The notes under the pieces: model-generated | The model's database searches: none | What the model was told of the DNA's origin: nothing | Seen by the model: the letters and a program-made list of their open reading frames with translations, nothing else | Translations under genes and position numbers: made by a program | NCBI GenBank assembly: GCA_014155875.1 | Contig: JACEFZ010028301.1 | Span: 1 to 64,000, forward strand | DNA from: Cepaea nemoralis | Taxonomy: Eukaryota > Mollusca > Gastropoda > Stylommatophora > Helicidae | DNA length: 64,000 nt | Direction of reading: 5' to 3' | In this document: positions 34,175 through 45,351 of the stretch, piece after piece | How positions within the stretch are numbered: the stretch's first letter is position 1 | Layout: every line of letters begins with the position of its first letter

Positions 34175-34300
34175 ATGCACAGCGGGCACGTTAGTGAAGT
34201 TGACAGGGAGCTATACTGAGATTGTCACGTTTAGGTTCGTCGCCTGCTAAGTGAGGGACAGATTGGCCATAAATCCCTCCGCGAATTCAGGCCTACAGAA
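34175..34300 (+). repeat. Second short LINE-D piece
   Basis: About 115 bp match 33,175-33,290, sharing GTTGACAGGGAGCT, CGTCGCCTG, TAAGTGAGGGACA and ATCCCTCCGC. The flanks 33,861-34,174 and 34,301-34,794 hold no recognised gene. Confidence 0.65.
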
Positions 34301-34794
34301 TGTTATGGCGCTATTTCAATACAGACTAATAGCAGGAAAGTGCTTTGGAACAAATTAATTATTAAATTACAATGTGCACAATGTTTCCATAATGGTATGG
34401 GACACGGTCCTTTATCTTCTCTCTGTTTATTAAGTCACCCCTCTTCTATCCTGGACTGTTCACACCTCCCTCGCACCCCCAACCGCATTAGGTTTGAAGT
34501 TGGTCAACTTGAACGTACGTAAAACCCTTGGATGCCACATTACCACCCAGGGCCAAAACCCGACCTGCCCATGTGTGCAAGCTGAATCAAGATCTGGTAC
34601 ACTCGAATTTGATTATTATTTACTATGTACATTCAGATAAGCAATATCGGTTATATAAGCACGTTTAGATGTTTACTATCTATTCACTGTTCTATCTGGC
34701 CCAAACGATCGCTATTTAGCACTGATTCTCAAATTTGTTCCAGCTATCGTCACTTTGTTTCCTGTGCAACATTCCTAGCTCCCTATAAAACACG

Positions 34795-34975
34795 TTGTTG
34801 TATATCCTTTACAAGACGTAGCAGTCAACCCTAGCATTGTTTGGCTGTTCGTGATTCCTGGGCAAGTCAACGTTCAGTAGTTTGCCATTGCTTTCTGAAC
34901 GACTGGCACCTATACCATTTCATACACACACAAAACAATACAGCTGTGTTTTGAACGTGGGTATGCGGGATTACG
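34795..34975 (-). repeat. SINE-core copy
   Basis: The plus strand shows the complement: TATCCTTTACAAGACGTAGC, CCTGGGCAAGTCAACGTTCA, GTAGTTTGCCATTGCTTTCT and CACAGCTGTGTTTTGAACG. The 5' head is incomplete. Confidence 0.8.
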
Positions 34976-35004
34976 AATTACGTCTTAACCCCTTCGCAGC
35001 TGAA

Positions 35005-35363
35005 GAGCTGTTGCACATGGAGACACACGGCTGTTGTACATGGAGACACACGGCTGTTGCACAACGAGAAACACAGCTGTTTTTATACATGGAGACACAC
35101 GAACATTCTGAATGCTCTACGAGAAGTAAGACTGTTGCAAGAACCAAGCGATGACTATGAATCTACAACCATGGCCAGACTGCGAGAACTGCAAATTAAA
35201 AGAGGTGTGGCCAAACAAGAACACTACGCAGGAAGCCAAAGAAGATTGATTAACCAACACAGAACTGGTGTCGTAAGCCGCTACACGCTGCGGGATTTGC
35301 TGAGGAGGGGATCCGAGCACTTATGGACTGAATGGTTCGATGTGCCGTGAGGATGATCTTTCG

Positions 35364-35439
<76 letters not shown>

Positions 35440-35590
35440 GACTGACTGACTGACTGACTGACTGACTGACTAACTAACTAACTAACAGACTAACTAACTA
35501 ACTAACTAACTAACTGACACACGAATATTGCACAATGAGAAACAAAGCTGTTGTACACGGAGACACACGGCTGATGTACAATGAATGCAC
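35005..35590. repeat. 23-bp minisatellite interrupted by LINE-C copy 3
   Basis: Units of the form CTGTTGYACATGGAGACACA plus CGG run from about 35,008 to 35,103 and continue at 35,516-35,580. The LINE-C insertion separates the two halves. Confidence 0.75.
35104..35515 (+). mobile_element. LINE-C copy 3, strongly truncated, long (CTAA/CTGA)n tail
   Basis: The last 250 bp of LINE-C are present (NALREVRLLQEPSDDYEST to GSEHLWTEWFDVP). A tail of about 150 bp of CTAA and CTGA units follows. GACACACGAA at 35,094-35,103 and 35,516-35,525 marks the target duplication. The tail is about four times as long as in the 60.8-kb copy. Confidence 0.9.
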
Positions 35591-35899
35591 ATCCAATGCG
35601 AATATGAACGAAAACTGGAAGAGCGAATTGGTAATCCCTATGTATACATTAAGTAATGAAAGAAAACTAGAAACAGAATTGGTAATCCTTGACACAGTCA
35701 TCATATACTTTGAGTAATGAAAGAAAATTATGAGTAGAATTGGTAATCCCTACATAACCACAATCACCATAACACTTACGTACAAACACACAACTCTATC
35801 TTATTAAAAGGCTCACTGCCTGTCCCCGTATCTTCAGTTACGTAGTCGTAAAATCAATAGCACCGGGAGTCTTACACAGTGCTTGACAATAACATAAAT

Positions 35900-36180
35900 G
35901 GAGGTCAGCGTGGCCGAACGGATAAAGCCCTAGCTCTTAAACTTTCTATGTGCTGATGGCTAGGTAGCGGGTTCAACCCCTACACCAGTCAGTTGGACAA
36001 AAATATTGACTTCTCGTTCTTGAATTGGGAACGTAAAGTACCTTAGAAGTCGGAGTAGATTCGCCTGATAGCGGGGCAACCTGGTAATAGGGAAAGCTGG
36101 CCCACACGCAAACATCAGTCCTGTGTGAACTACGCTCGAGTTTAAAGTGACCCAACGACCCGAATAAACAAAAAAATATC
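35900..36180 (+). repeat. tRNA-derived SINE, family 5
   Basis: GCGTGGCCGAACGGATAAAG is a good A box, and GCGGGTTCAACCCC is a good B box. The intervening loop is long, as in Leu or Ser tRNAs. A body and an A-rich end follow. The pairing of a true acceptor stem is poor, so I do not call a tRNA gene. A second tRNA-like start, GCATAGCTGAATGAGTAAGA, follows at 36,213. Confidence 0.6.
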
Positions 36181-36489
36181 CCCCAAAAATATGAATAATA
36201 AAAGCAGGCCCGCATAGCTGAATGAGTAAGAACGCATTTTCCACACCTGAATGCACGGAGGAATAGGCGGCCAGTCTTTCTCTCACTTAGCGAGACGACA
36301 AACGCGCGGTTTGTACCATTGTGTGACAGCGTTCATGACATTATCGGTGCAGCTCCCTTTCAACCTCGCTAACACGCCCGCTAGTGACACAAATACTAGT
36401 AGTAAATACGATATGCTACACATTATGATGTCCTAGTTGGTAATCTGATGGTTTGTATTATTATTGTATATAACTAGATTGGTTTGACA

Positions 36490-36660
36490 GTTTGACATCA
36501 AGCAAGGAGTCCGTCAGGGTTGTGTGATGTCCCTTAATGTTTTAACCTGTACGCCGAAAATATAATGAGAAATGTCAGAGATGATATAACCAGGGAACAA
36601 TATGATGCCCTAAATATCGGTGGATCATGGAATACCAGAGATTCGATATGCTGATTTAAT
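36490..36660 (+). pseudogene. LINE reverse-transcriptase palm fragment
   Basis: Shifted frames contain KQGVRQGCVMS, IMRNVRDDI and RYADLML. This is the QG..Q.. strand to YADD region of an EN-RT LINE, with the second aspartate lost. A SINE-core copy follows directly. About 36,815-36,865 looks like a continuation of the same ORF. Confidence 0.6.
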
Positions 36661-36800
36661 GTTGCATATCCCTTACAGGATATTGCAGTCAACACCAGCA
36701 TTTTTCAGCTGCTATTGATGTACTAGGTAAGATTGCGCTCAGTAGTTCGCCATTGCTTTCTAAGCGACGGGCAAACATACCCCAGTAAGTTACCAGCGCG
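36661..36800 (-). repeat. SINE-core copy, truncated
   Basis: Complement of the family: GCATATCCCTTACAGGATAT, GCAGTCAACACCAGCAT and CGCCATTGCTTTCTAAGCGA. Confidence 0.75.
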
Positions 36801-36869
36801 GCTGGTACCAGAGCAGAACACCTCAATATAAAAGAATAGTGAAAATCACAACTTATATCTTAACTTAGC

Positions 36870-37598
36870 AAAAACAAAGAAAATGTATACAGAATGATAT
36901 GCACCCAGGACATACTGACAGAGGAATTTGAAACTCTGAAGAATGTCTTAAACCTGAATGGGTACTCCACAGGATTTATAAAGCGCCACTGCCAACAGCC
37001 CAAACCAAAACCAGACTTAACTACAGTCCCTAAACTCAAGGTATTCATCCAGCTAACCTTTCGAGGGGATGACGTAATACAACGTCTACAAGACCGGCTT
37101 ACTACAGCAGTAGGCCGAACATTCTGTGCTGCAACTCCAGTCATTAGATATAAAACCGTACCGATTCCTACACAAGCAGTCAAAGAGCCTGTTTCTCTGT
37201 ACGCCACAAACAATTGTATTTACCAATTCACATGTAGATGCCAGGCCTTCTACATTGGTAGAACAGAGAGACAGCTTAACAAACGAGTGTCAGAACACAT
37301 ACCTCAATGGGTCAACAAGATACAACACACAGGAGATGCTAGCCTCGTGGGGCCGACACACCGGAAGCTCCCGACGTCTTCAATTGGTAGGCACATTGTC
37401 GATAGCGGCCATGTGGTTGACAGAGACACTGCCTTTCGCGTGTTGTTTAACACACAAAATACTCGCTTGTTAAAATTTGCAGAAGCAATTATGATCAATC
37501 AACGCAAGCCAGAATTGTGCAAACAGAAAGACATGTTAGTCAGCTTAAAATTACCGTGTGCGAATATGTGTATATTTCAACTTGAAGGATTTATCTAG
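36870..37598 (+). pseudogene. Penelope-like element, C-terminal part with GIY-YIG endonuclease
   Basis: The frame from 36,894 is open for 234 codons. EEFETLKNVLNLNGY resembles the helix after the RT domain of Penelope-like elements. The GIY-YIG nuclease follows: CIYQFTCRCQAFYIGRTERQ, KRVSEHI, SSIGRHIVDSGHVVD and LLKFAEAIMINQRKPELC. The nuclease's Y..YIGRT, the arginine helix and the final E (FAEA) are all present. The nuclease makes the target nick for retrotransposition. The RT itself is missing, so this is a 5'-truncated copy. Its 3' flank carries a hammerhead core. Confidence 0.88.
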
Positions 37599-37631
37599 TT
37601 AATTCACATAAGTTGTGTGATTTCTGCAGTA

Positions 37632-37678
37632 TGTACCTGACGAGATGCAGCGAAATATGCCAGGCAAGAAATCGTGCA
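37632..37678 (+). ncRNA. Hammerhead-ribozyme core downstream of the Penelope-like ORF
   Basis: The order is TGTAC (37,632-37,636), CTGACGA, GATGCAGC, GAAA (37,652-37,655), a stem-III segment with TGC/GCA pairing, the NUH triplet ATC (37,671-37,673) and GTGCA (37,674-37,678). TGTAC pairs with GTGCA with one G-U, where the 2,953 copy has a C-G pair. That change keeps stem I. It lies 34 bp after the stop of the endonuclease ORF, where the terminal repeat of such elements is expected. Activity is not shown by sequence alone. Confidence 0.7.
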
Positions 37679-37756
37679 ATCTATTGTTTGTGTCTTCGTT
37701 ATTCAAATTCACTACGAGAAAACATTGTTTTGTATACAGATACAACTAATATGGAG

Positions 37757-38890
37757 AAATAAATATATATGTTAATAGGGAAAAATAGGTAGTGGTGAAA
37801 CATTTCGAATATTGTTGGTCATTGATTGCCAACAATGGTGACACAATGAAAGAAATTAAAAGACAAATATCTATTGCTCTTCAAAAACTAAAACAACTGA
37901 ATAAATTGTGGAATGGGACAGATAGAACTACAAAAATTAGATTTTTAAGAGCATGCATCTTTCCCATTGCAACATACGACTGTGAGACCAGGACATGTAC
38001 TAAACATATGTTACAGACCGGTTCTAAGAATATCTTGGATATAGAAAAGAACACAAGCATCCATACAACAAGAACTGAAAATTGAAGAAGGTTGACTACC
38101 AAAAATGATAATTAATTAATTAATTAATTCATTGCAGAACCTCGCTTCCATAACAACCTTCCGGAAAACCTCTGGATAATAAGCAAGATGTCCCGCGTCC
38201 AATACACCTATCTGGAGATCATCCGCCACATCCTACACCCATCTTCTCTTTGGCCTTCCTCTTCCTCTCTTCCCTGGCATATACCTCTCCATTATTGTTT
38301 TCTCCAAACTTTCGTGACGTTTCAAGTGACCAAAATATTTCAATTTTCTTTGTTTTATCGTCTGTAGTAGCCAACCTTCTTCAATATTCAGCTCTTGAAG
38401 TATGGATACATTTGTTCTTTTCTTTATCCAAGATATCCTTAGAACTCCTCTATAACATTTATATTCAAAGACATTTATGCGCTGTTCAGCTTGTTTAGTA
38501 AGTGTCCAGGTATCACAAGCGTGTGTTGCAATGGGAAAGATGTATGCTCTTAAAAATCTGACTTTTGTAGTTCTATCTGTCCCTCTCCACAATTTATTCA
38601 GTTATTTTAGTCTTTGAAGAGCAATACCTATTCGTATTGAAGATGATAAAACAAAGAAATTTGAAATAGTTTGATCACATGAAACGTCATGAAAGTTTGG
38701 AGAGAACAATAATGGAGGGGTATAAGCCCGGGAAAAGAGGAAAAGAAAGGCCAAAAAGAAGATGGTTGCAGGATGTGGCTGATGATCTCCAGATGGGTGT
38801 ATCGAACGCAGAATATCTTGCTTATGTCCGCGAAGTTTTCCGGAAGTGTGTTATAGGAGAGTGGTTCTGCAAAAGACATGCTACTTAATG
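37757..38890 (+). mobile_element. LINE-E copy interrupted by another LINE-E copy
   Basis: The plus-strand ORF region reads WSLIANNGDTMKEIK, LRACIFPIATYDCET, stops being collinear near 38,111 and resumes at 38,643 with HMKRHESLERTIMEG, RPKRRWLQDVADDLQMG and FCKRHAT. The two parts are contiguous in LINE-E once the minus-strand insert is ignored. Several substitutions at conserved sites and frameshifts show an older copy than the one at 30,970. Confidence 0.8.
38112..38642 (-). mobile_element. LINE-E copy inserted in opposite orientation
   Basis: ATGATAA at 38,105-38,111 and 38,643-38,649 flanks it. The minus strand gives RTTKVRFLRAYIFPIATHAC, KYFGHLKRHESLEKTIMER and GRGRPKRRWV. Its 3' tail is an (AATT)n run at 38,110-38,130. 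About 15 bp at its 5' end are unexplained filler. Confidence 0.75.
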
Positions 38891-39639
38891 AATAAATATA
38901 ACTAGATAAACACAGTTAACATGTAACACCCACTAATAGATATCCCATCCACTGTGCTTCTTCAGGTTTTGTTTAGATAAACCTATGACAAAATAATATT
39001 AAATAGATCCGAATTAAAAACTAATATTTATTTTCATTGTGTGAGGCAGGGCGTGCACTGGTTACATAAACAAAAATACCGCAGCCGCGCCCTGGCACGA
39101 CTACACATCTGTGTCCTTCCAACATTGGGAGTTATAGTTGAAAGTATCAATCGCATAGAGCCCGTAGTTGTTACAATTTCTTTAAACCAAAACTCTCTCA
39201 GCCAGCGCCATATTCAACATACAATACACCTACAGTATATTCAAAATGTCAAACAAAGCCTATACAAACACTGATTTCAATCACTATACTGCTTTGAGAG
39301 TGCTGTTCCTAAAAGGTGGCAACCAGTAACTTTAAACTGCGCAAAAATATTACCATAACCTACATTTTGATGCTGTGGTACTCGAATTATTACACAAATA
39401 CAGTTAGTCCCTTTACCTAGTCACACCTAGACATGAATTCCGCAGCATACACTTTACTTAATGCCGCAGTTCACCTTCTGCTACGTCTCTCAATGGAGCA
39501 CACACCTTCAACAATTGTACCTCAACTTTCTTGCAGACTTGTTCATGACTAGTTGGATTGTACAATTAAAATGGTCTACGTTACCCGATGAAGTAAAGTT
39601 AGTAAAGGAATGCGTGACCGAGAGGTTTAAAACAAACTA
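38891..39639. other. No gene recognised
   Basis: No supported frame or element. Confidence 0.45.
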
Positions 39640-39995
39640 CCAACCAATAAAGGCACTGGAGATGTGGATATACAGAAGAATATGACACATCTCATGGACA
39701 CAAAACAATCAAATACAGAGGTTCTAGAAAAACTGCGAATGAAAAGAGAGTTGGTGAAAGAAATAAAAAAAGGAGCAAGTGAAATATTTCGGCCACAATA
39801 AAAGACATAACACTCTTATACAAACAATACTGGAGGGCAAGGTTGAAGGCAAACGACCAAGAGGTAGATAACAATACAAATAGGAAGATAACATCAAGAG
39901 ATGGACGAACATCAGTCTGACAGAATGTACACTTAAGACGTGACAGACAGTGCTGAAGATCCATTGCAGCCAACCTTCATTGTGGATACAACACT
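39640..39995 (+). pseudogene. LINE reverse-transcriptase C-terminal fragment, heavily decayed
   Basis: Across shifted frames one can read ALEMWIYRRI, VKYFGH, RHNTLIQTILEGKVEGKRPR and IKRWTNISLTE. This is the same C-terminal block order as LINE-E but a different family. A (TTGA)n-type tail (ACTTGATTGATTGATTGATC) follows at 39,990-40,015. Confidence 0.6.
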
Positions 39996-40019
39996 TGATT
40001 GATTGATTGATCAATCAAC

Positions 40020-40235
40020 CGATGATGTGCCGTGAGGTGGAGAGGGGGGAAGGGGGGCTTGAACCTGAGGAATTAAGGCCGCCTGGCTAATGCATTCGTC
40101 ACGAACTGTGCAGGCTTGTGTTTTATTTTTTCCCCCAACAGAAACAAATTCCACACCTTACCGAGGATTCGAACCCGGGTTTCCCGAAGGAAAACTCGAC
40201 ATTCTTAGCCACTTGGCCAGCCGCTCCTCTTGCTG
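40020..40235 (-). repeat. tRNA-derived SINE, family 7 copy 2
   Basis: The minus strand begins GGCTGGCCAAGTGGCTAAGA with B box CCCGGGTTCGAATCC. The body aligns end to end with 13,730-13,928, sharing TGAGGAATTAAGRCCGCCT on the plus strand. Confidence 0.75.
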
Positions 40236-40296
40236 TACAGATACAAACACCCTTAACATTTTGTCGTCCATCCTCTGTACATTTACACTCCTCGAC

Positions 40297-40545
40297 AAGT
40301 ACTGGGTATATGGTGCTAAACCCATATTTTATAGACCAATCGGCACTCGATGGGTGATGTGGTCAATGTCCCAAGGGCAGCTTTGCCTTCCCATTGCATT
40401 TCCCGGTACTCACTTCAGGCTGGATCGACCTGGGAGTCCAGGTCAATTAAACAAAAACAAATCGGCCTGGATGGGCAGTCAAAGACATAACCAGTTAGCT
40501 GGCAGGCAAGCGTGTTAATCACTGCATTATCGCTGGCGGTTGAGA
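40297..40545 (-). repeat. tRNA-derived SINE, family 3
   Basis: The plus strand carries the complement of the family body (ATATGGTGCTAAACCCATAT, TTCAGGCTGGATCGACCTGG) and ends in the complement of a tRNA-like head. Confidence 0.65.
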
Positions 40546-41323
40546 AGTCCACCATCGACGACTGCAAATAGGGTTAGAGCTAGGACACATCGTTAGTTGA
40601 TACGGCTTGTATCGTTACCGTTTTACAGGGCAGTTCCGTTTGTGTCATTTTGAAACCATTTGGTGCAGTTTAGGGTGGAATGTATACAGTTCTTCATCTT
40701 TGCTGACGCGTTCAAATGTCTTTGTGACATCAACAGCCGTATGGTGGGGAGGTATAGTTGGCGTTCCAGCGCCTGATGTGAGACACCTGATAGTGTCATT
40801 CCGTGTGACTGTACACTCATTTTGATGTCGCCAATCCATTTTCTTTTTGCTCTCGTTTCTGATCTTCTTTTGGGTGTAGCACCAGTGATTGTAACTGACA
40901 TGCCAATTCTAATGATATGGCAATCAGTGAAACCAATCGTAAAAAATATTTATTTTGTGGCCAGGACTGTTCTTGTAGATGGCGTAGGAAATGACCGAAT
41001 CTACTGATGATTCTCAAGCTCGAAGACCACGTTGTGCTTCAGGACACAGACATTGAGCCAAACTTTGCAGTTTTGTGCGAACAATACCCAGTAGAGAGAT
41101 AACTAAGAGTTATTGCAATCACAATGTCCGCCTGTATTCTCATGGTATAGTAATGATGACGACACTCGTATCCTGGGGGAAATTGTGGTTTCCCGCAGCC
41201 ACTTGTCACCTTTTAATCACATTCATTTCGAAAACAACAAAGAACACTTAAGAGACAATAAAGTAACATTTGTTGACTAAAGGTTGCAAATCCGGGATCA
41301 TAAGACAATAAAGTTAAAGTTAG
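40546..41323. other. No gene recognised
   Basis: A minus-strand frame at 40,623-40,901 has KRRSETRAKRKWIGDIKMSV, which faintly recalls the basic-to-RW block of LINE C-termini. This is too weak to call. Confidence 0.4.
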
Positions 41324-41450
41324 TTACATATCCTTTACAAGACGTCGCAGTCAACCCGAGCTGTTTGTGATTTCTTGGCAAGTTTACGTTCAGGTTGTTT
41401 GCCATTGCTTTCTGAACGACAGGCACTCAAACCACTTTACGAAAACAAGC
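41324..41450 (-). repeat. SINE-core copy, truncated
   Basis: Complement of the family: CATATCCTTTACAAGACGTC, CTTGGCAAGTTTACGTTCAG and TTTGCCATTGCTTTCTGAAC. A short (AAAGT)n microsatellite follows at 41,759-41,793. Confidence 0.75.
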
Positions 41451-41814
41451 ACAAGGAAAAGGTGGAGGAAAAAATGGAGCTGTGTGTACTGACTATTGGA
41501 CACCATTCTTTCGATACAGTATGCTACCAGGATATGCTTGCTATCTTATTACTCGAATAAGAAAGGCTATTTTTTCCTGCCCTGCATTTTCAATGCGTTA
41601 CTAGAATTGGTTTCGGAATTGATACTGTCTTACTAGCGTGAACTAAGACTACATATTGACTAGGTCACAGCTTTATTTCTTCCCTGCATTTCGTGCCAGT
41701 GAATACTTTGGTATTGTAACCATTTTACAAGGCTAGGTCAACTTCAGAGCTGTGCACAAGTAAAGTAAAGTAAAGTAAAGTAAAGTGAAGTAAAAAAGCC
41801 CTGTTAAAACGCCG

Positions 41815-42035
41815 TTAAAAGCTAGCATCCATATTTTGATAGCACAGTCGGCACTTGAGGGTTGTTGGGGTCAATATCTCAAAGGCTCCCTTTACTTTCC
41901 AGATATCTCCTGGTATCCATTTTAGGTTGGGTCGATCTGAGAGCACACGTCATATTTTAAGAAACCCGCGTCGATGAGTTCCAACCCATGATCATAGTGC
42001 TGACAGGCAAGTGTACTAGCCGCTATGGTAACGCG
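41815..42035 (-). repeat. tRNA-derived SINE, family 3
   Basis: The minus-strand head TTACCATAGCGGCTAGTACA and GGGTTGGAACTC, then a body matching 40,297-40,545. Another tRNA-like head with GGTTCGATTGC lies at about 42,060-42,115 (minus). Confidence 0.65.
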
Positions 42036-42220
42036 ACTCCCGACTGTGTGTAGTTGGGGGATGAATAACACGCTCTAACTAGCAATCGAACCATGGTCAC
42101 CGTGTTAGCCAGCCAACGCCCTATACGTTATGCTAATGTGGTATTCAGACACATAGGTCTGATAGATATTATATAAGGTTAACATTTGCTGCTGTCGGGG
42201 ATACAGTGAGCGCGAAAGGT

Positions 42221-42221
<1 letters not shown>

Positions 42222-42257
<36 letters not shown>

Positions 42258-42282
42258 TTCGCAAATACAGGGACATGGATGC

Positions 42283-42361
<79 letters not shown>

Positions 42362-42456
42362 GTAAAAGAAAGAAAGAAAGAAAGAAAGAAGAAGAAGAAG
42401 AAGAAGAAGAAGAAGAAGAAGAAGAAGAAGAAGAAGAAGAAGAAGAAGAAGAAGAG
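42222..42456. repeat. (CAGA)n-(GA)n-(GAAA)n-(GAA)n compound microsatellite
   Basis: Four purine-rich arrays lie in series and abut the left end of the large inverted repeat. Confidence 0.95.
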
Positions 42457-42462
42457 AGAGAT

Positions 42463-43760
42463 GAATGTTGTAAGCATAAACAATGCATGTTACCATGTTA
42501 TGAGACAAATCCCCCACCCACCCACCCATCTCCTATCCATCCGCGTGTCACCCACGCAACATCCACCACCCAACCACACACATACCCATAGGCACATACA
42601 TGACCCCATCCATCCACCCATCCCCAGCCAACACATCCCAAACACACCCCCACATACATCATCTCCCTACCCCCACACACACATCTCCCACCCACCACAC
42701 ATCCCCCACCCACCCACACACCCAGGCACACATGCATGCAACCACCCATCCATACCCACCCACACATCCCACACCTTCACACATCTCCCCACCCACACGC
42801 ACACATCCTCCACCCATACCATAACCTACCAACACTCACCCACCCACATATCCTCCACCACCCACCCACACACCCCCAAACACTCAGCCAAACACACACC
42901 CCCCAGCCACATTTCCAACACCCACGAACACATATTCCCGCCAACTCACATATCCTGCACTTACCCAGACACAAAACCTGAACCCACCCATACATCCCGC
43001 ACCCACACACACACATCCCTTCCCACCCCAACCTACACAAACTCACCCTCCCACACATCCTCCACCCACCCACTCGCCAACCATCCCACCCCGATCTCCA
43101 AACCCCAATCACACATCCCTTAACTACACATCTCACCACCCACACACACACACACATACACACACACACACACATCTCCCCACCCATACACACATCCTCA
43201 CCCATCAACACATTCTTCATCCAAAAACACACACACCAACCACCCACACACACCTGACAACCCACATATACCACACCCACACACATCCGCCTTCCCACCC
43301 ACACACACATCCCCCACCCATACACTAATCTCTCACACACATTCACCCACTCACGTACTCATCCATCAACCACGCACACCCACACATCACCCACCCGCCC
43401 ATCAACACATGCATCTCTCATCTACCCTCCCACTCACACACACCCCAACCACCCAGCCAAACACACATCCCCCATCCTCACATACATCCTTCATCCACCC
43501 GCACATCCCACACCTCCCCCACCCACACAATACCCCACCCATAAACGCATCCCCCCACACACACATCCCCCCACATGCATTCCCCGATACACATCCCCGC
43601 CCACACATCTCTCACCTACACACACAAGTCTCCCCACTCACCCACACATCCCCCACCTACAAACATCATCACCGCCCACACATACATCATCCACCCACTC
43701 ACATTTATCCCATCCACACTCACACACTCAGACCCACACAGACATATCCTATTCACAGAC

Positions 43761-43843
<83 letters not shown>

Positions 43844-45078
43844 CGTATGTGCTTTGCATACAAAAATATACAACATACATTCATGAATATTAACATACAC
43901 TCATGGAAGTGAATGAAAGAAGTAGAGATAAGAGGGCATATTGTACAATATAACAATTAACAGGCGGGGTTCGAACCTGCTGCCTCCAAGTTACGACAAC
44001 GCCTCGATAAAGGAACGGTCAGTCATTCAATCAGCTTACGTGGATGCCTGCTTACCTACATAGCTAGCTACCTACTTACCTACCTACTTACCTACCTATC
44101 TACTCACCTACCTACCTACTTACCTATATACCTACCTACTTACCTAACTACCTACTTACCTACATACCTACCAACCTACCTGTTTGTGTGTCTGTCTGTC
44201 TGTGGTGGGTGAGTGTGTAGATGGGAGATGTATGTGTTAATGGGTGGGTGGGGGATATGTGGGTGTGAGTGGTTAAGAGATGAGTACATAAGTGGATGGC
44301 TGTGTATGGAGGATGAGTGTATGGGTGGGGATGTGTGTGTGTGGGTGGGAAGATGTGTGTGGTGGGTATATGTGAGTGGTGGGGAGTGTGTGGGTGGGGA
44401 TCTGTGGTTAAGGGATGCTTGGTTAAGGTGACTGGGGGTGGGTGGGTGGATGATGTGTGGGTGGGTGAGTGTGTGTAGGTTGTGGGATGGGTGGGGGATG
44501 TGAATGTGTGTGAGTTCGGGATGTGTGGGTGGGTTGGGGGAGATTGTGTGGGTGGGGATGTGTGCATGTGGGGGAAATGAGGGTAGGTGCGGGTTTTGTG
44601 TGAGAAGGTGCGAAATGTGTGGGTTGGCGGGGATATGTGAGGGTGGAGATGCACGGTTGGATGATGTGCATTTGGCAGGCTGGTTGGGGGTATGTAGGTG
44701 TGCGGTGGTGTATATGTGTGTGGGTGAGTGTTGGTGGGTGGAGGATGTGTGTGTGGGTGGGGAGATGTGTGTAGGTGGGGGATGTGTGGATGGATGATGG
44801 GTGGTTGGGTGCATGTATGTGTGCCTGGGGGTGTGTTTGTGGGTGGGGATGTGTGTGGGGGGATGTGTGGTGAGTGGGAGATGTGTGTGTGGGTGGGGAG
44901 ACGTGTGTAGGTGGGGGTGTGTCTGGGTGTGGGGGATAGGTGGATGGGTGCGGGCATGTATCTGTGCCTGGGTGTGTATGTGTGGTTGGGTGGGGGATGG
45001 GTGTGTGGTGGATGGGTGGGTGAGTGGGGGTGGTGTCTCATAACATGGTAATATGCATTGTTTATGTTTACAACATTC
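42463..45078. repeat. 2.6-kb inverted repeat of CA-rich satellite
   Basis: The outermost 45 bp on the left (GAATGTTGTAAGCATAAACA, then ATGCATGTTACCATGTTATG) reappear as their complement at 45,034-45,078. Inside, the left arm is C/A-rich (CACCCACACACATC type, to about 43,740) and the right arm is G/T-rich (from about 44,190). They also share dispersed landmarks such as AGGCACACATRCATGCA and its complement. Long H/P/T-rich or G/V/C-rich frames here are artefacts of the repeat. Confidence 0.85.
43764..44182. repeat. Spacer of the inverted repeat: (GA)n, tRNA-like head, (CTAC)n
   Basis: (GA)n occupies 43,764-43,838. A B-box-like GGGGTTCGAACCTGC is at 43,966-43,980. CTAC/CTTAC tetranucleotides run from about 44,045 to 44,182. 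Confidence 0.8.
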
Positions 45079-45215
45079 TTTTGACAAGGGTTTTTCCCTA
45101 TGTGAATGTATTATGCACTATTGATGAAAGAAAGATGAGTGACTGGAAGGGCTGAATGTAAGACGGGCCTGCGTGCCCAATTTGTTATCCTTTGAAAATA
45201 AAGTTCGTTCGTTCA
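45079..45215 (+). repeat. Possible retroposon 3' end with (TTCG)n tail
   Basis: GCCTGCGTGCCCAATTTGTT followed by GAAAATAAAGTTCGTTCGTTC looks like a polyadenylation signal and short-repeat tail of a LINE or SINE. No coding part is attached. Confidence 0.4.
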
Positions 45216-45267
45216 TTCTGTCTGTCTGCCTGCTTGCTTGCCTGCCTGCCTGCCTGCCCGCCCACCC

Positions 45268-45351
<84 letters not shown>

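Noticed and set aside
35900..35985. A functional tRNA gene (also at 13.9, 28.5 and 40.2 kb)
   Set aside because: A and B boxes are present, but acceptor and anticodon stems pair poorly and each head leads into a SINE body.
40623..40901. LINE C-terminal fragment on the minus strand
   Set aside because: Only one loosely similar basic block; no GHV, FLRRI or RW motif set.
42105..45087. Frames of up to about 305 codons rich in His, Pro and Thr or in Gly, Val and Cys
   Set aside because: Products of the CA/GT-rich inverted satellite. Composition follows the repeat and differs completely between frames.
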